The position numbers and the translations under genes were made by a program. A stretch of DNA of 64,000 bases from Bacteroidota bacterium (lineage in GTDB: Bacteria > Bacteroidota > Bacteroidia > Flavobacteriales > Schleiferiaceae). The stretch is from positions 186,001-250,000 of the forward strand of contig JANSYJ010000002.1 of NCBI GenBank assembly GCA_024742495.1, read 5' to 3'. The notes under the pieces are model-generated. The model made no database searches and was not told where the DNA came from. It saw only the letters and a list, made by a program, of their open reading frames with translations. Position 1 is the stretch's first letter. Every line of letters begins with the position of its first letter. Shown in pieces: positions 1 through 7,810 of this stretch.

Positions 1-29
1 ACTGGGAAGCCGTTGAGGAATTAGTTTCT

Positions 30-64
30 GAGACGTGAGACGTGAGACGTGAGATTTGAGATGA
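30..64 (+). repeat. 7-bp tandem repeat array (GAGACGT units), left flank of S23 gene
   Basis: Three perfect GAGACGT heptamers at 30-50 are followed by two degenerate units (GAGATTT, GAGATGA) up to 64. The array lies just upstream of the four-helix-bundle gene, and a matching array in inverted orientation lies directly after that gene's stop codon. The two arrays could pair and enclose the whole gene in one large stem. Confidence 0.85.
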
Positions 65-100
65 GAGTATTGAATTACGAGAACTTAAAAAATACCATGT

Positions 101-460
101 ATGATGCATAATTTTAAAGAGCTGAAAATCTGGCAACAGGCAATGGTAGTTGCAGAAGAAGTATATAGATTAACGAACGCATTTCCCATTAAGGAACAAT
201 TCGGGTTAACTAGTCAGCTTAGGCGAGCAGTAATTTCAATACCATCAAATATTGCAGAGGGAGCAGGAAGGAGTACAAATAGAGATTTTAGCAGATTTTT
301 GGACATCACAAATGGCTCAATTAATGAAGTTGAAACCCAATTACTTTTAGCAACGCGCTTGGGTATGCTTGAATCTGAGAAAAAGCTAAAAAGCATTTTT
401 GAAAAACTGGATGCTATCCAAAAAATGGTCTTTTCCTTCCAGAAAACACTGAAGGCTTAA
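101..460 (+). CDS. Four helix bundle protein (S23 / 23S rRNA intervening-sequence protein family)
   Basis: This 119-aa protein has the family core: FKELKIWQQA at the N-terminus, then FGLTSQLRRA and IPSNIAEGAGR in the middle, and ETQLLLATRLG later. It is predicted to be four amphipathic helices with no signal peptide or membrane segment. Relatives are encoded inside intervening sequences of 23S rRNA in Leptospira and Coxiella, and the Avd protein of diversity-generating retroelements has the same fold; the function of free-standing copies is unknown. The start may be either of two adjacent ATGs (101 or 104). The gene sits between inverted arrays of 7-bp repeats and precedes a thiolase, so it looks like a cassette placed in an otherwise metabolic neighbourhood. 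Family call is firm; role is not known. Confidence 0.9.
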   Translation: MMHNFKELKIWQQAMVVAEEVYRLTNAFPIKEQFGLTSQLRRAVISIPSNIAEGAGRSTNRDFSRFLDITNGSINEVETQLLLATRLGMLESEKKLKSIFEKLDAIQKMVFSFQKTLKA

Positions 461-461
461 G

Positions 462-489
462 GTCTCACATCTCACGTCTCAAGTCTCAA
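462..489 (-). repeat. 7-bp tandem repeat array, right flank of S23 gene (inverted copy)
   Basis: Four heptamers (GTCTCAC, ATCTCAC, GTCTCAA, GTCTCAA) start two bases after the stop codon of the four-helix-bundle gene. On the minus strand they read as GAGAC-type units, so they are inverted relative to the array at 30-64. Confidence 0.85.
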
Positions 490-532
490 ATCCTTAGTCC
501 AAAATAATAATAATCTAAAAATAGTATTTAAT

Positions 533-1708
533 ATGAACGCATACATAGTAGCCGCCAAGCGCACCGCAGTAGGAAAAGCTCCAAAGGGAATGTTTCGTTT
601 TACGCGACCAGATAATTTGGCGGGAACTTTAATTCGGGAGATTTTAAAAGATATACCACAATTAGATAAGGATCGGATAGACGATGTGATTGTAGGTAAT
701 GCAATGCCAGAGGCAGAGCAGGGAATGAATATGGCCCGCTTAATTTCTTTGATGGGATTAGATACCGTTAAGGTTCCCGGGGTAACGGTTAATCGCTGGT
801 GTGCTAGTGGTTTAGAAACAATCGCCATGGCCTCCGCTAAAATTCATGCGGGTATCGCCGATTGCATTATTGCCGGTGGTGTTGAAAGCATGAGTTTCAT
901 CCCCATGGGAGGATTTAAGCAAGTGCCGAGTTACGAGCTGGCCAAGGAACATGCCGATTATTACAATAACATGGGTCTCACTGCTGAAGCGGTAGCCCAG
1001 AAATATAAGGTGTCGCGAGAAGATCAAGATGAATTTGGCTATCAATCGCATATGAAAGCCTTGCGTGCCATTGAAGAAGGTCGGTTCAAGGATGATATTG
1101 TTCCAATAGAGGTGGAAGAAGTTTACTTAGACGCCAAAGAAAAACGTCAAGTGCGCAGCTATACTGTAGATACGGATGAAGGTCCGCGCCTTGGTACCAA
1201 TGTGGAAGCTATGGGGCGATTACGTCCGGTGTTTGCTGCAAAGGGATCGGTTACTGCTGGTAATTCCTCGCAAATGAGTGACGGTGCTGCATTTACCTTA
1301 ATAATGAGTGAGAAAATGATGAATGAACTGGGATTAAAACCTATCGCTCGTTTGTTAAACTATCAAGTTGTAGGGGTAGAGCCTCGCATTATGGGTATCG
1401 GTCCAGTAGATGCAATTCCGAAAGCTTTAAAAGCAGCCGGCATGAAAAAGGAGGATATGGATTTGATTGAACTCAATGAGGCCTTTGCTTCTCAATCCTT
1501 AGCGGTGATTCGCGAATTGGACCTCGACCCAGCCAAGGTGAATGTTAATGGTGGTGCAATTGCCATGGGTCATCCACTAGGTTGCACCGGAGCGAAATTA
1601 TCGGTACAACTGTTTAATGAGCTCAAAAAACGCGACCAGAAATACGGCATGGTTACCATGTGTGTAGGGGAAGGTCAGGGAGCAGCAGGTATTTACGAGT
1701 TGCTGTAG
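533..1708 (+). CDS. Acetyl-CoA C-acyltransferase (thiolase), beta-oxidation type
   Basis: A full-length 391-aa thiolase, which cleaves 3-ketoacyl-CoA with CoA in the last step of fatty acid beta-oxidation. The acyl-accepting cysteine is C90 in NRWCASGLE. The family motifs NEAFASQ, NGGAIAMGHPLGCTGA and the C-terminal MCVGEGQGAAG with the second catalytic Cys are intact. It is cytoplasmic and has no signal peptide. The multifunctional FadB/J partner is not in the window; it may lie to the left, with the repeat-flanked S23 cassette between. The acyl-CoA dehydrogenase at 5782 may serve the same pathway. A biosynthetic acetoacetyl-CoA thiolase role is possible but the FadA/FadI-like motifs favour degradation. 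The gene is followed by a clear intrinsic terminator. Confidence 0.93.
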   Translation: MNAYIVAAKRTAVGKAPKGMFRFTRPDNLAGTLIREILKDIPQLDKDRIDDVIVGNAMPEAEQGMNMARLISLMGLDTVKVPGVTVNRWCASGLETIAMASAKIHAGIADCIIAGGVESMSFIPMGGFKQVPSYELAKEHADYYNNMGLTAEAVAQKYKVSREDQDEFGYQSHMKALRAIEEGRFKDDIVPIEVEEVYLDAKEKRQVRSYTVDTDEGPRLGTNVEAMGRLRPVFAAKGSVTAGNSSQMSDGAAFTLIMSEKMMNELGLKPIARLLNYQVVGVEPRIMGIGPVDAIPKALKAAGMKKEDMDLIELNEAFASQSLAVIRELDLDPAKVNVNGGAIAMGHPLGCTGAKLSVQLFNELKKRDQKYGMVTMCVGEGQGAAGIYELL

Positions 1709-1730
1709 ATTTATTTTTCATAGTAATTAG

Positions 1731-1757
1731 GCCTCAAGAAATTGAGGCTTTTTTTTT
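1731..1757 (+). terminator. Intrinsic terminator after thiolase
   Basis: A perfect 7-bp stem (GCCTCAA / TTGAGGC) with a GAAA loop is followed by nine T residues. Confidence 0.9.
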
Positions 1758-1852
1758 GGGGTAAAAGTTTTTTTGAAAATAATGCTAGGCGATTGTCCCT
1801 TAGGCGCTATTTCCTGCGTATTAGCTAATACAAGAATCAAAAATCTTTTAAA

Positions 1853-3412
1853 ATGAAGAATTTAGTACTATCAATTTTAAGTGTCTTGAGCTTTAGTTTA
1901 GCGGCTCAAAGCTCACTTAGCGTTACCGTTACCGATAGTGGTGTAGCGGCACACGGCGTTTCCGTGTTTTATTATAACTCTGTGTCGGCCTTTTATCCTA
2001 ATGGATATACAGGAGGTATTGATGTGAGTAATTTCACGAGTCGTGCCTTTACCAATCCCAATGGCGTAGCTACCTTCTCCTTAGCGGGTGTTACGGCTAA
2101 CGACACTGTTTTTTGGGCCACCCAAGATTGTGCAGGAAACGTAGTATGGGGAGCAGGTATGATTAATACCATGATGCCAAACCTCAACGGTACCCTTACA
2201 CTTTCTTGCCTTCCAGGAGATTGTGATGCGATCCTAAGAGTAGACTCATTCGCGAGTCCGGCCAATGGAACAACTTATTTGGTGCAGGCTTATGCTTTAA
2301 GAGCTTTTGCCCAAACTTCTTTAAGTTCTACCATTCCCGCTTATTGGACTGTTAATGGAAGTGGCTCTGTAGGTTTCACCAGCTCCAATTGGGATAGCGT
2401 AATGTTTAATAATATAAACTTTACCGCTCCTTATAGCATTACTTACTCAAGAGTTGATAGTATTTGTAGCCCTATTAGCACATCCATTGGTGGAGGTTCT
2501 GGTTCTAATCCAACCCAAGTTACTTGTAATCCAGCTTTCTGGGCCGATACCTTAGGTCAGACGGCAACAGGCTATGGTATGTTGTTTAGAAATGCCTCTA
2601 TTAGCAATGGAACTATTATTAACTATGCTTGGGATTTTGGTGACGGTACCATGACCAATGGAGCTAACCTTAGCAATCCTACTCATAGCTATGCTGCTAC
2701 TGGATTTTACAACGTTTGTTTAACCATTACTTCCGTATTAGGAGCAGACACATGTTCAGCTACTTACTGCGACAGTTCTGTTTACGTTGCTGGCGGTGGA
2801 TCAGGTGGCGGTGGAAATCCAATTAGCTGTAATGCTGCTTACTGGGTGGATACTGTAAATTCAGGATTATTCCAGAATCAATTGATTATTTGGGAAGCCT
2901 CATGGTCAACCGGAAATATCGTTAGCTATTCTTGGGATTTTGGTGATGGAACAACTATCAGCGCTCAATATCCAAGTCACACTTATGCCACAACCGGAGT
3001 TTATCCAGTTTGTCTTACCATTGTCGCTCTTGATAGTGCCGGTATCGACACTTGTGTGAGTACCTATTGTGATTCAATCGGATTCGATGCCAATGGAAAC
3101 TTGGTTTATAAAGACGGTCAAGCTGGATTTACTATTAACGTAATCGATCCTGCCACTGTTGGAATTGAGGACCTACTATTAAATCAAAGTTTAGCGATGT
3201 ACCCTAACCCTGCCAAAGAAAAGGTTAACCTTTCTTGGGATGAAGCTTTAGAAGTAGAGCGTGTTAATGTATTTAGCCTAACTGGTCAGCAGGTGAAAAG
3301 CCTTGAAGTTAGCGGAGGCTCAGCTGAAATTAGCGGATTACCAAGCGGTGCCTATTTGGTGCGCGTAGAATCTGCCAATGCGAGCAAGACCCTACGTTTA
3401 ATCGTAGAATAA
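1853..3412 (+). CDS. Secreted PKD-domain protein with T9SS type A sorting tail
   Basis: A 519-aa exported protein. It begins with a signal peptide (residues 1-19, ending LAAQS). After an N-terminal beta region it carries two copies of a module that starts CNPAFW or CNAAYW, contains a PKD domain (WDFGDG at about residues 259 and 360, followed by HSY/HTY) and ends in a Cys-rich CSATYCDS or CVSTYCDS segment. Gly/Ser linkers separate the modules. The last ~75 residues, starting at YPNP, form a type A C-terminal sorting domain, which directs the protein through the T9SS to the cell surface. No catalytic domain is visible, so adhesion or ligand binding is an inference. It has its own terminator. 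Confidence 0.88.
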   Translation: MKNLVLSILSVLSFSLAAQSSLSVTVTDSGVAAHGVSVFYYNSVSAFYPNGYTGGIDVSNFTSRAFTNPNGVATFSLAGVTANDTVFWATQDCAGNVVWGAGMINTMMPNLNGTLTLSCLPGDCDAILRVDSFASPANGTTYLVQAYALRAFAQTSLSSTIPAYWTVNGSGSVGFTSSNWDSVMFNNINFTAPYSITYSRVDSICSPISTSIGGGSGSNPTQVTCNPAFWADTLGQTATGYGMLFRNASISNGTIINYAWDFGDGTMTNGANLSNPTHSYAATGFYNVCLTITSVLGADTCSATYCDSSVYVAGGGSGGGGNPISCNAAYWVDTVNSGLFQNQLIIWEASWSTGNIVSYSWDFGDGTTISAQYPSHTYATTGVYPVCLTIVALDSAGIDTCVSTYCDSIGFDANGNLVYKDGQAGFTINVIDPATVGIEDLLLNQSLAMYPNPAKEKVNLSWDEALEVERVNVFSLTGQQVKSLEVSGGSAEISGLPSGAYLVRVESANASKTLRLIVE

Positions 3413-3426
3413 AAGCAATTAGCCCA

Positions 3427-3463
3427 AAGGAAGGCACCCCATTTTATACGGGGTGCTTTCCTT
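3427..3463 (+). terminator. Terminator-like hairpin after the PKD protein
   Basis: A 14-bp stem (AAGGAAGGCACCCC / GGGGTGCTTTCCTT, one G-T pair) with a 9-nt loop lies between the stop codon at 3412 and the sigma factor start at 3477. The following T tract is weak. Confidence 0.7.
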
Positions 3464-3476
3464 ATCTTGAGCTTAA

Positions 3477-4046
3477 ATGAAAAGGCAGCTTCATAATTTA
3501 ATTAAGAAGTGCCGGAAGAATGATCGCCAAGCGCAGTTTGATCTTTATCACTACTGTTTCGATTACCTTCTGGCTATTTGCTTTCGCTATCAGCGACAGC
3601 GTGAAGATGCCGTGTCATTGCTCAATGACGCCTTTTTGAAAATTCTGCTAAAGCTCGATGATTACGATGAGCAAAAGGACTTTTTCCCCTGGGCCGCTAC
3701 GATAACTGTTCGAACAGCTATCGACCAATTTAGATCGCAACATCAATATCAAGAAAATACCGATTTGATGGAACACGATGCAGATTTAGAAGCGGTTCAA
3801 TTGGCACCGGGGCAATTGAAAGTAATAGAAGAGTTAAGCAGCGAAGAAATACAGGAGATGGTGTTTGGATTACCTGAAAAAGAGCGATTAGTATTTGTTC
3901 TCTTTGAATGGGAAGGATATCAACATCAAGAGATTGCACAGAAGCTGGAGTGTTCGGAACGCAGTTCTAAGCGCTACTTGCAGTCGGCAAAAGAAAAATT
4001 AAAGGAAGTGCTCAGCCAAAAGCAAGGTTTAAAAAAAGTGATCTGA
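3477..4046 (+). CDS. RNA polymerase sigma factor, ECF type (sigma-70 family)
   Basis: A 189-aa two-domain sigma factor. Region 2 lies at about residues 20-95, with a CFRYQRQREDAVSLLNDAF core-binding segment. Region 4 lies at about 131-180 (LPEKERLVFVLFEWEGYQHQ followed by an EIAQKLECS helix-turn-helix). It has neither region 1.1 nor region 3, as expected for an ECF factor. The stop codon overlaps the next start (TGATG at 4044-4048), so the downstream membrane protein is translationally coupled and is the likely anti-sigma partner. Target genes cannot be deduced here. Confidence 0.92.
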   Translation: MKRQLHNLIKKCRKNDRQAQFDLYHYCFDYLLAICFRYQRQREDAVSLLNDAFLKILLKLDDYDEQKDFFPWAATITVRTAIDQFRSQHQYQENTDLMEHDADLEAVQLAPGQLKVIEELSSEEIQEMVFGLPEKERLVFVLFEWEGYQHQEIAQKLECSERSSKRYLQSAKEKLKEVLSQKQGLKKVI

Positions 4047-5635
4047 TGGCCGGAGATTGGAATAAAATGAAAGATAAGATGGGCTCTTCCGCTGGAGGCG
4101 CTCAGCCCGCGGATTGGGAGGCGATGCTTGGTAAAATAAATGCTCAGCCCGCCCTCGCACCAAAAAGCGCTGGCAAAGCTTGGCTAACTTGGATTATGGC
4201 CGCTAGCCTTGGTTTGGTATTGGGTATAGGTGGCTGGTATTTGGGATCTCGATCGGAGGCCAATGCAAATCAAAATGAGCCCGACTCACCACAGAATTTT
4301 AATCTAAACCAAGAATCAAACTTCTCAGGAAGAACCGATAACAAGGGCAATAGTCCTAAAGAGCAAGAGCGTGTTATTATAAAGGAGCCAAGTTTTCAAG
4401 AACAGGAACTTGAGAACCTTAATTATTCATCAGAACCAATTAGTCAAGCGGCAGCTTCATTTAAAGAAGAAACTAAACCAAACCAATTAAATAAGAAGCA
4501 GACTAATAATCCTGCTGAATTCACAAACACTACTAGTGCTACTAATACTACTGCTGCTGCTGCTGCTGCGCCTATTGTGGAAGGAGCAGTGCCAGAAGCG
4601 CTAAAGCCAGACTTGGAAAAACCGCTCGAAGATCCGAGTGCCATCATTGCTAGTGAAACAGAAGAACCAAATGAGAAGCAGCTAAATGATGAGACTAAAA
4701 CGGAGCCAGAGGCTAAGTCCAAGCCAGACTTGGCAACAATTGACGAGATAAACACCAGCTCTTCAGCTCCTGCTGATGAAAATCCTGGAGAAGAGTCTAT
4801 GAACGCTACTGATTACATAGCGACCAATGATTCCATTCCCACGAATGATTCTGTTGCAACAACAGTAATGATCAAGGCTAAAGATAGAGTGGATAAGGCC
4901 AGTCTGCCAGATGAAAATAATCCGCCTCCTTTTATTGATGCCCGTACCGGATTTAAGCTTAACGCGGCTAGCGCCTACCTTGGCTTTATGCACGAGATCC
5001 GCAGCAATTCGCCCTGGGCCTATGGTGCTGGCATGGAACTGCAATGGCAGCGAAAGCGTCAATACTTTAGTGCCGGACTAGCATACTACGAAATGAGACA
5101 GCCCTACGAGCTGGTTTCAAATCAACTTATAAGCACTATCGACAGTAGCTGGAATCAGCAGATTAGAGATCGGGAACTTATTGAAGTTAGCCGTATCTGG
5201 GTAATCGATTCCTTTCAAGCCGGTCGTTATGTTTACGATACTAATGTGCGCATTGTTAGCGATACCAACTACGTATTACAGGTAGATACAAACCAAATTG
5301 GCTCGAGAATCGTAAGTAATTTAGAACGTCCTTATTCCTTTGTGGAACTGCCACTAGTATATGGCTATAACTTCGGGAATGGACCTTGGCAATTTCGCCT
5401 CGCGGGTGGAGTAGCGCTTCAACAAGCTTTGGCTTACAGTGATAATGAATCACGAAGCAAGTCATTATTTGGGATAAGTGCTTTACTACAACCGCAGCTT
5501 GATTGGCATATTAACGAACAATGGTCGATTTTTAATCGTGTCCAAATTCGCTATCCAATTCAGCAAGAATTTGTCTTGTACGAACAAGTGAAATTAAGGT
5601 ACTCCTTCCAAATGGGTGTATCCTACCGTTGGTAA
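4046..5635 (+). CDS. Single-TM protein with disordered linker and C-terminal outer-membrane beta-barrel-like domain; candidate anti-sigma partner
   Basis: A 529-aa protein of unusual layout. Residues 1-45 are hydrophilic and probably cytoplasmic, containing a short DWEAMLGKI helix. Residues ~46-66 form one transmembrane helix (WIMAASLGLVLGIGGWYLG). Residues ~70-300 are low-complexity, rich in Asn, Glu, Ser, Thr and Ala. The C-terminal ~220 residues show alternating aromatic beta strands typical of an outer-membrane beta-barrel family (for example ELPLVYGYNFGNGPWQFRLAGG and a terminal aromatic strand ending SYRW). It is coupled to the ECF sigma factor, which suggests a sigma-binding N-terminus. 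The layout could bridge the inner and outer membranes. The anti-sigma role is inferred from position; no zinc-finger anti-sigma motif is present. Confidence 0.7.
   Translation: MAGDWNKMKDKMGSSAGGAQPADWEAMLGKINAQPALAPKSAGKAWLTWIMAASLGLVLGIGGWYLGSRSEANANQNEPDSPQNFNLNQESNFSGRTDNKGNSPKEQERVIIKEPSFQEQELENLNYSSEPISQAAASFKEETKPNQLNKKQTNNPAEFTNTTSATNTTAAAAAAPIVEGAVPEALKPDLEKPLEDPSAIIASETEEPNEKQLNDETKTEPEAKSKPDLATIDEINTSSSAPADENPGEESMNATDYIATNDSIPTNDSVATTVMIKAKDRVDKASLPDENNPPPFIDARTGFKLNAASAYLGFMHEIRSNSPWAYGAGMELQWQRKRQYFSAGLAYYEMRQPYELVSNQLISTIDSSWNQQIRDRELIEVSRIWVIDSFQAGRYVYDTNVRIVSDTNYVLQVDTNQIGSRIVSNLERPYSFVELPLVYGYNFGNGPWQFRLAGGVALQQALAYSDNESRSKSLFGISALLQPQLDWHINEQWSIFNRVQIRYPIQQEFVLYEQVKLRYSFQMGVSYRW
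4551..4568 (+). repeat. In-frame (CTG)6 triplet repeat
   Basis: Six CTG copies lie within a longer ACT/GCT-rich stretch (4530-4570) and encode part of the Thr/Ala-rich linker of the beta-barrel protein. Changes in triplet copy number would alter linker length without a frameshift. Confidence 0.85.
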
Positions 5636-5667
5636 GGTCTGTAGATTCAATAGGATACTCTGCAATG

Positions 5668-5704
5668 AAGGTGCTTCTTGGAAAAGGAGCACCTTTATTT
5701 TTTT
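5668..5704 (+). terminator. Intrinsic terminator after sigma/beta-barrel operon
   Basis: Stem AAGGTGCTTC / GGAGCACCTT (one G-T wobble) with an 8-nt loop, followed by TATTTTTTTTT. Confidence 0.88.
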
Positions 5705-5723
5705 CAATAAATCCTAAAGATAA

Positions 5724-5739
5724 ACTATGCATGCATAGT
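5724..5739. promoter_or_regulatory. Perfect 16-bp palindrome, likely operator of the acyl-CoA dehydrogenase gene
   Basis: ACTATGCATGCATAGT is fully self-complementary. It lies 11 bp upstream of the TACTTTTG -7 box, where the -33 element would sit, and no TTTG -33 motif is seen. A dimeric TetR- or MarR-type regulator is the likeliest binder; the regulator itself is not in the adjacent DNA. Confidence 0.65.
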
Positions 5740-5749
5740 AAATTTTTAG

Positions 5750-5757
5750 TACTTTTG
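5750..5757 (+). promoter_or_regulatory. Bacteroidota-type -7 promoter box (TACTTTTG)
   Basis: An exact match to TAnnTTTG, 24 bp upstream of the acyl-CoA dehydrogenase start codon, giving a predicted leader of about 20 nt. Confidence 0.6.
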
Positions 5758-5781
5758 GGCAAATCCTAAAAATTCCTGGAA

Positions 5782-7584
5782 ATGTCAGAAGGCGCAAATA
5801 CTAATTTTTTAAGAGGAGGCGAATTTCTTATTCGCGAAGTAAAGAGTGATGAAATCTTTATTCCAGAAGAGTTTACTGAAGAGCAGCGAATGATGGCTGA
5901 GGCCACTTCAGATTTCATTGAAAAGGAGGTTGCGCCTAAGCGAGAACGATTTGAAGCCAAGGATTATGCCTTTACGGAGGAGATAATGAAGAAGGCAGGA
6001 GAGCTAGGTCTTTTAGGGATCAGCGTACCTGAAGAATATGGCGGCTTGGGAATGGACTTTAATACCTCTATGCTGGTTTGCGATCGCATATCTGGCATAT
6101 CTGGATCACTTTCAACCGCCTATGGAGCCCATACTGGGATAGGTACTTTGCCCATCTTACTTTATGGGAATGAAGAGCAGAAGCAGAAATACATTCCAGG
6201 TTTAGCAACAGGTGAACTAATGGGAGCTTACTGTCTTACCGAACCCGGTGCTGGAACCGATGCCAATAGCGGTAAAACTAAAGCAGAGCTTTCAGCCGAC
6301 GGTAATAGGTATAAGATTAATGGTCAGAAAATATGGATATCAAATGCCGGTTTTGCTGATGTCTTTACCGTTTTCGCGCGCATTGAAGAGGATAAGTATT
6401 TAACCGCTTTTATAGTAGAAAAGGGCAATCCCGGAATGTCTTTCGGCGAAGAAGAGAATAAACTTGGTATTCGCGCCAGTTCCACTCGACAAGTGTTTTT
6501 TAATGATTGTGAGGTTCCCGCAGAAGCGCTCTTAGGGGAGCGTAATGGCGGATTTAAAATTGCCATGAATTCTTTAAACTACGGTCGCATTAAATTATCA
6601 GTTGCGGTTTTAGACGCTGCACGTCGCGTTACGGCTCATTCGGTGAGCTATGCTAATGAGCGCAAGCAATTTGGAACGCCAATATCCTCTTTTGGAGCCA
6701 TTCAGCAAAAACTGGCCGACATGGTAACCCGCACTTGGGTGGCCGAATCCGCAACCTATCGCGCTGGTCAGGATATTGAAAACAATATTGCACGCCTTAT
6801 GGAGTCCGGGATGGATCAAGGGGAGGCCAAACTGAAAGGGGTGGAAGAGTATGCCATCGAATGTGCGGTGCTGAAAGTTTTAGGTTCGGAAGCAGGAACT
6901 TACGTTGCGGATGAAGGAGTTCAGATTTATGGTGGTATGGGCTATAGTGCCGATGCACCTTTAGAGGCGGCTTACCGCGATATGCGTATAGCACGCATCT
7001 ACGAAGGAACCAATGAAATTAACCGCCTGCATTCGGTAGCCATGTTGCTAAAGAAGGCACTTAAGGGAGAATTAGATCTCATGAGTCCGGCAATGGCTGT
7101 GGCTAATGAATTAATGGAGATCCCATCCTTTGATAGTCCGGATTATGATGAATTATTTTCAGAAGAAAAGGAATACATCGCCAAACTAAAGAAGGCCTTA
7201 TTAATGGTAGCTGGTAAAGCGGTAGAGACTTTCGGAATGGATTTGGAGCAGGAGCAACAAATTATTATGAATGCCGCCGATATGCTTATCGAGATTTACG
7301 CCGCCGAATCAGCAATACTCAGAGCTGAAAAGCTAGCCCAAATGAAAGGTGAAGAGGCTGCCGAGATTCAAATTAAAATGGCGAAGCTCTATTTACATTG
7401 GGCGCAGGAAGCAGTGGCCAGTAAAGGTCGCGAAGCAATCTATAGCTTCATAGAAGGCGATGAGCAGAGAATGATGCTCATTGGTTTAAAACGATTTACC
7501 AAGCCCTCCAATCCCGTTAATGTTAAAGCCTTACGTCGCAGTATAGCCGCAACCGTTATTGAAGCAAATAAGTATCCTTTTTAA
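5782..7584 (+). CDS. Acyl-CoA dehydrogenase (VLCAD-like, 600 aa)
   Basis: An FAD-dependent dehydrogenase that introduces the 2,3-double bond into acyl-CoA during beta-oxidation. The N-terminal helical domain begins near residue 25. Substrate/FAD-binding motifs GAYCLTEPGAGTDA and KIWISNAG follow, then the central beta barrel, and the C-terminal helical domain with QIYGGMGYS and RIYEGTNEINR, the last holding the usual catalytic Glu region. At 600 aa it is longer than the ~380-aa short/medium-chain enzymes; the extra C-terminal ~170 residues place it in the VLCAD-like branch. It is cytosolic and monocistronic, with its own promoter, palindromic operator and terminator. Chain-length preference cannot be read from sequence. 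Confidence 0.93.
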   Translation: MSEGANTNFLRGGEFLIREVKSDEIFIPEEFTEEQRMMAEATSDFIEKEVAPKRERFEAKDYAFTEEIMKKAGELGLLGISVPEEYGGLGMDFNTSMLVCDRISGISGSLSTAYGAHTGIGTLPILLYGNEEQKQKYIPGLATGELMGAYCLTEPGAGTDANSGKTKAELSADGNRYKINGQKIWISNAGFADVFTVFARIEEDKYLTAFIVEKGNPGMSFGEEENKLGIRASSTRQVFFNDCEVPAEALLGERNGGFKIAMNSLNYGRIKLSVAVLDAARRVTAHSVSYANERKQFGTPISSFGAIQQKLADMVTRTWVAESATYRAGQDIENNIARLMESGMDQGEAKLKGVEEYAIECAVLKVLGSEAGTYVADEGVQIYGGMGYSADAPLEAAYRDMRIARIYEGTNEINRLHSVAMLLKKALKGELDLMSPAMAVANELMEIPSFDSPDYDELFSEEKEYIAKLKKALLMVAGKAVETFGMDLEQEQQIIMNAADMLIEIYAAESAILRAEKLAQMKGEEAAEIQIKMAKLYLHWAQEAVASKGREAIYSFIEGDEQRMMLIGLKRFTKPSNPVNVKALRRSIAATVIEANKYPF

Positions 7585-7609
7585 ATAGGGTATTTACCAT
7601 AAGTATTGA

Positions 7610-7637
7610 GGCCTCCTTTTTTAGGGGGCCTTTTTTT
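7610..7637 (+). terminator. Intrinsic terminator after acyl-CoA dehydrogenase
   Basis: Stem GGCCTCC / GGGGGCC (one G-T pair) with a short T/A loop and a following run of seven T. Confidence 0.88.
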
Positions 7638-7770
7638 GTTTAAAATCAAGGCAATTGGAGGACTTAGCTTTAAAATCTCGACAGAAAGGCCTCCGTCCTT
7701 TAATAGCCCGTGTTTTCTCCAGATTTAAGTCTCTAAATCTATCTACTGAGCCAGAGTAAGAAAACTATAT

Positions 7771-7808
7771 TTTGCTAAATTAATATATCTTTGCTAAATA
7801 AGTATATC
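7771..7808 (+). promoter_or_regulatory. Tandem 19-bp direct repeat containing a -7 box
   Basis: Two adjacent 19-bp copies (7771-7789 and 7790-7808), each starting TTTGCTAAAT and ending TATATC, differ at two positions. The junction forms TATCTTTG (7786-7793), a perfect TAnnTTTG -7 box. The second copy ends two bases before the ATG of the next gene, so the repeats cover the promoter and the whole leader. This is consistent with autoregulation by the encoded DNA-binding protein (inference). Confidence 0.7.
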
Positions 7809-7810
7809 TA

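Noticed and set aside
1-38. Possible 3' end of an upstream gene (frames ending TAG at 22-24 or TGA at 36-38)
   Set aside because: Fewer than 13 codons are visible and no family could be recognised, so no partial gene is called.
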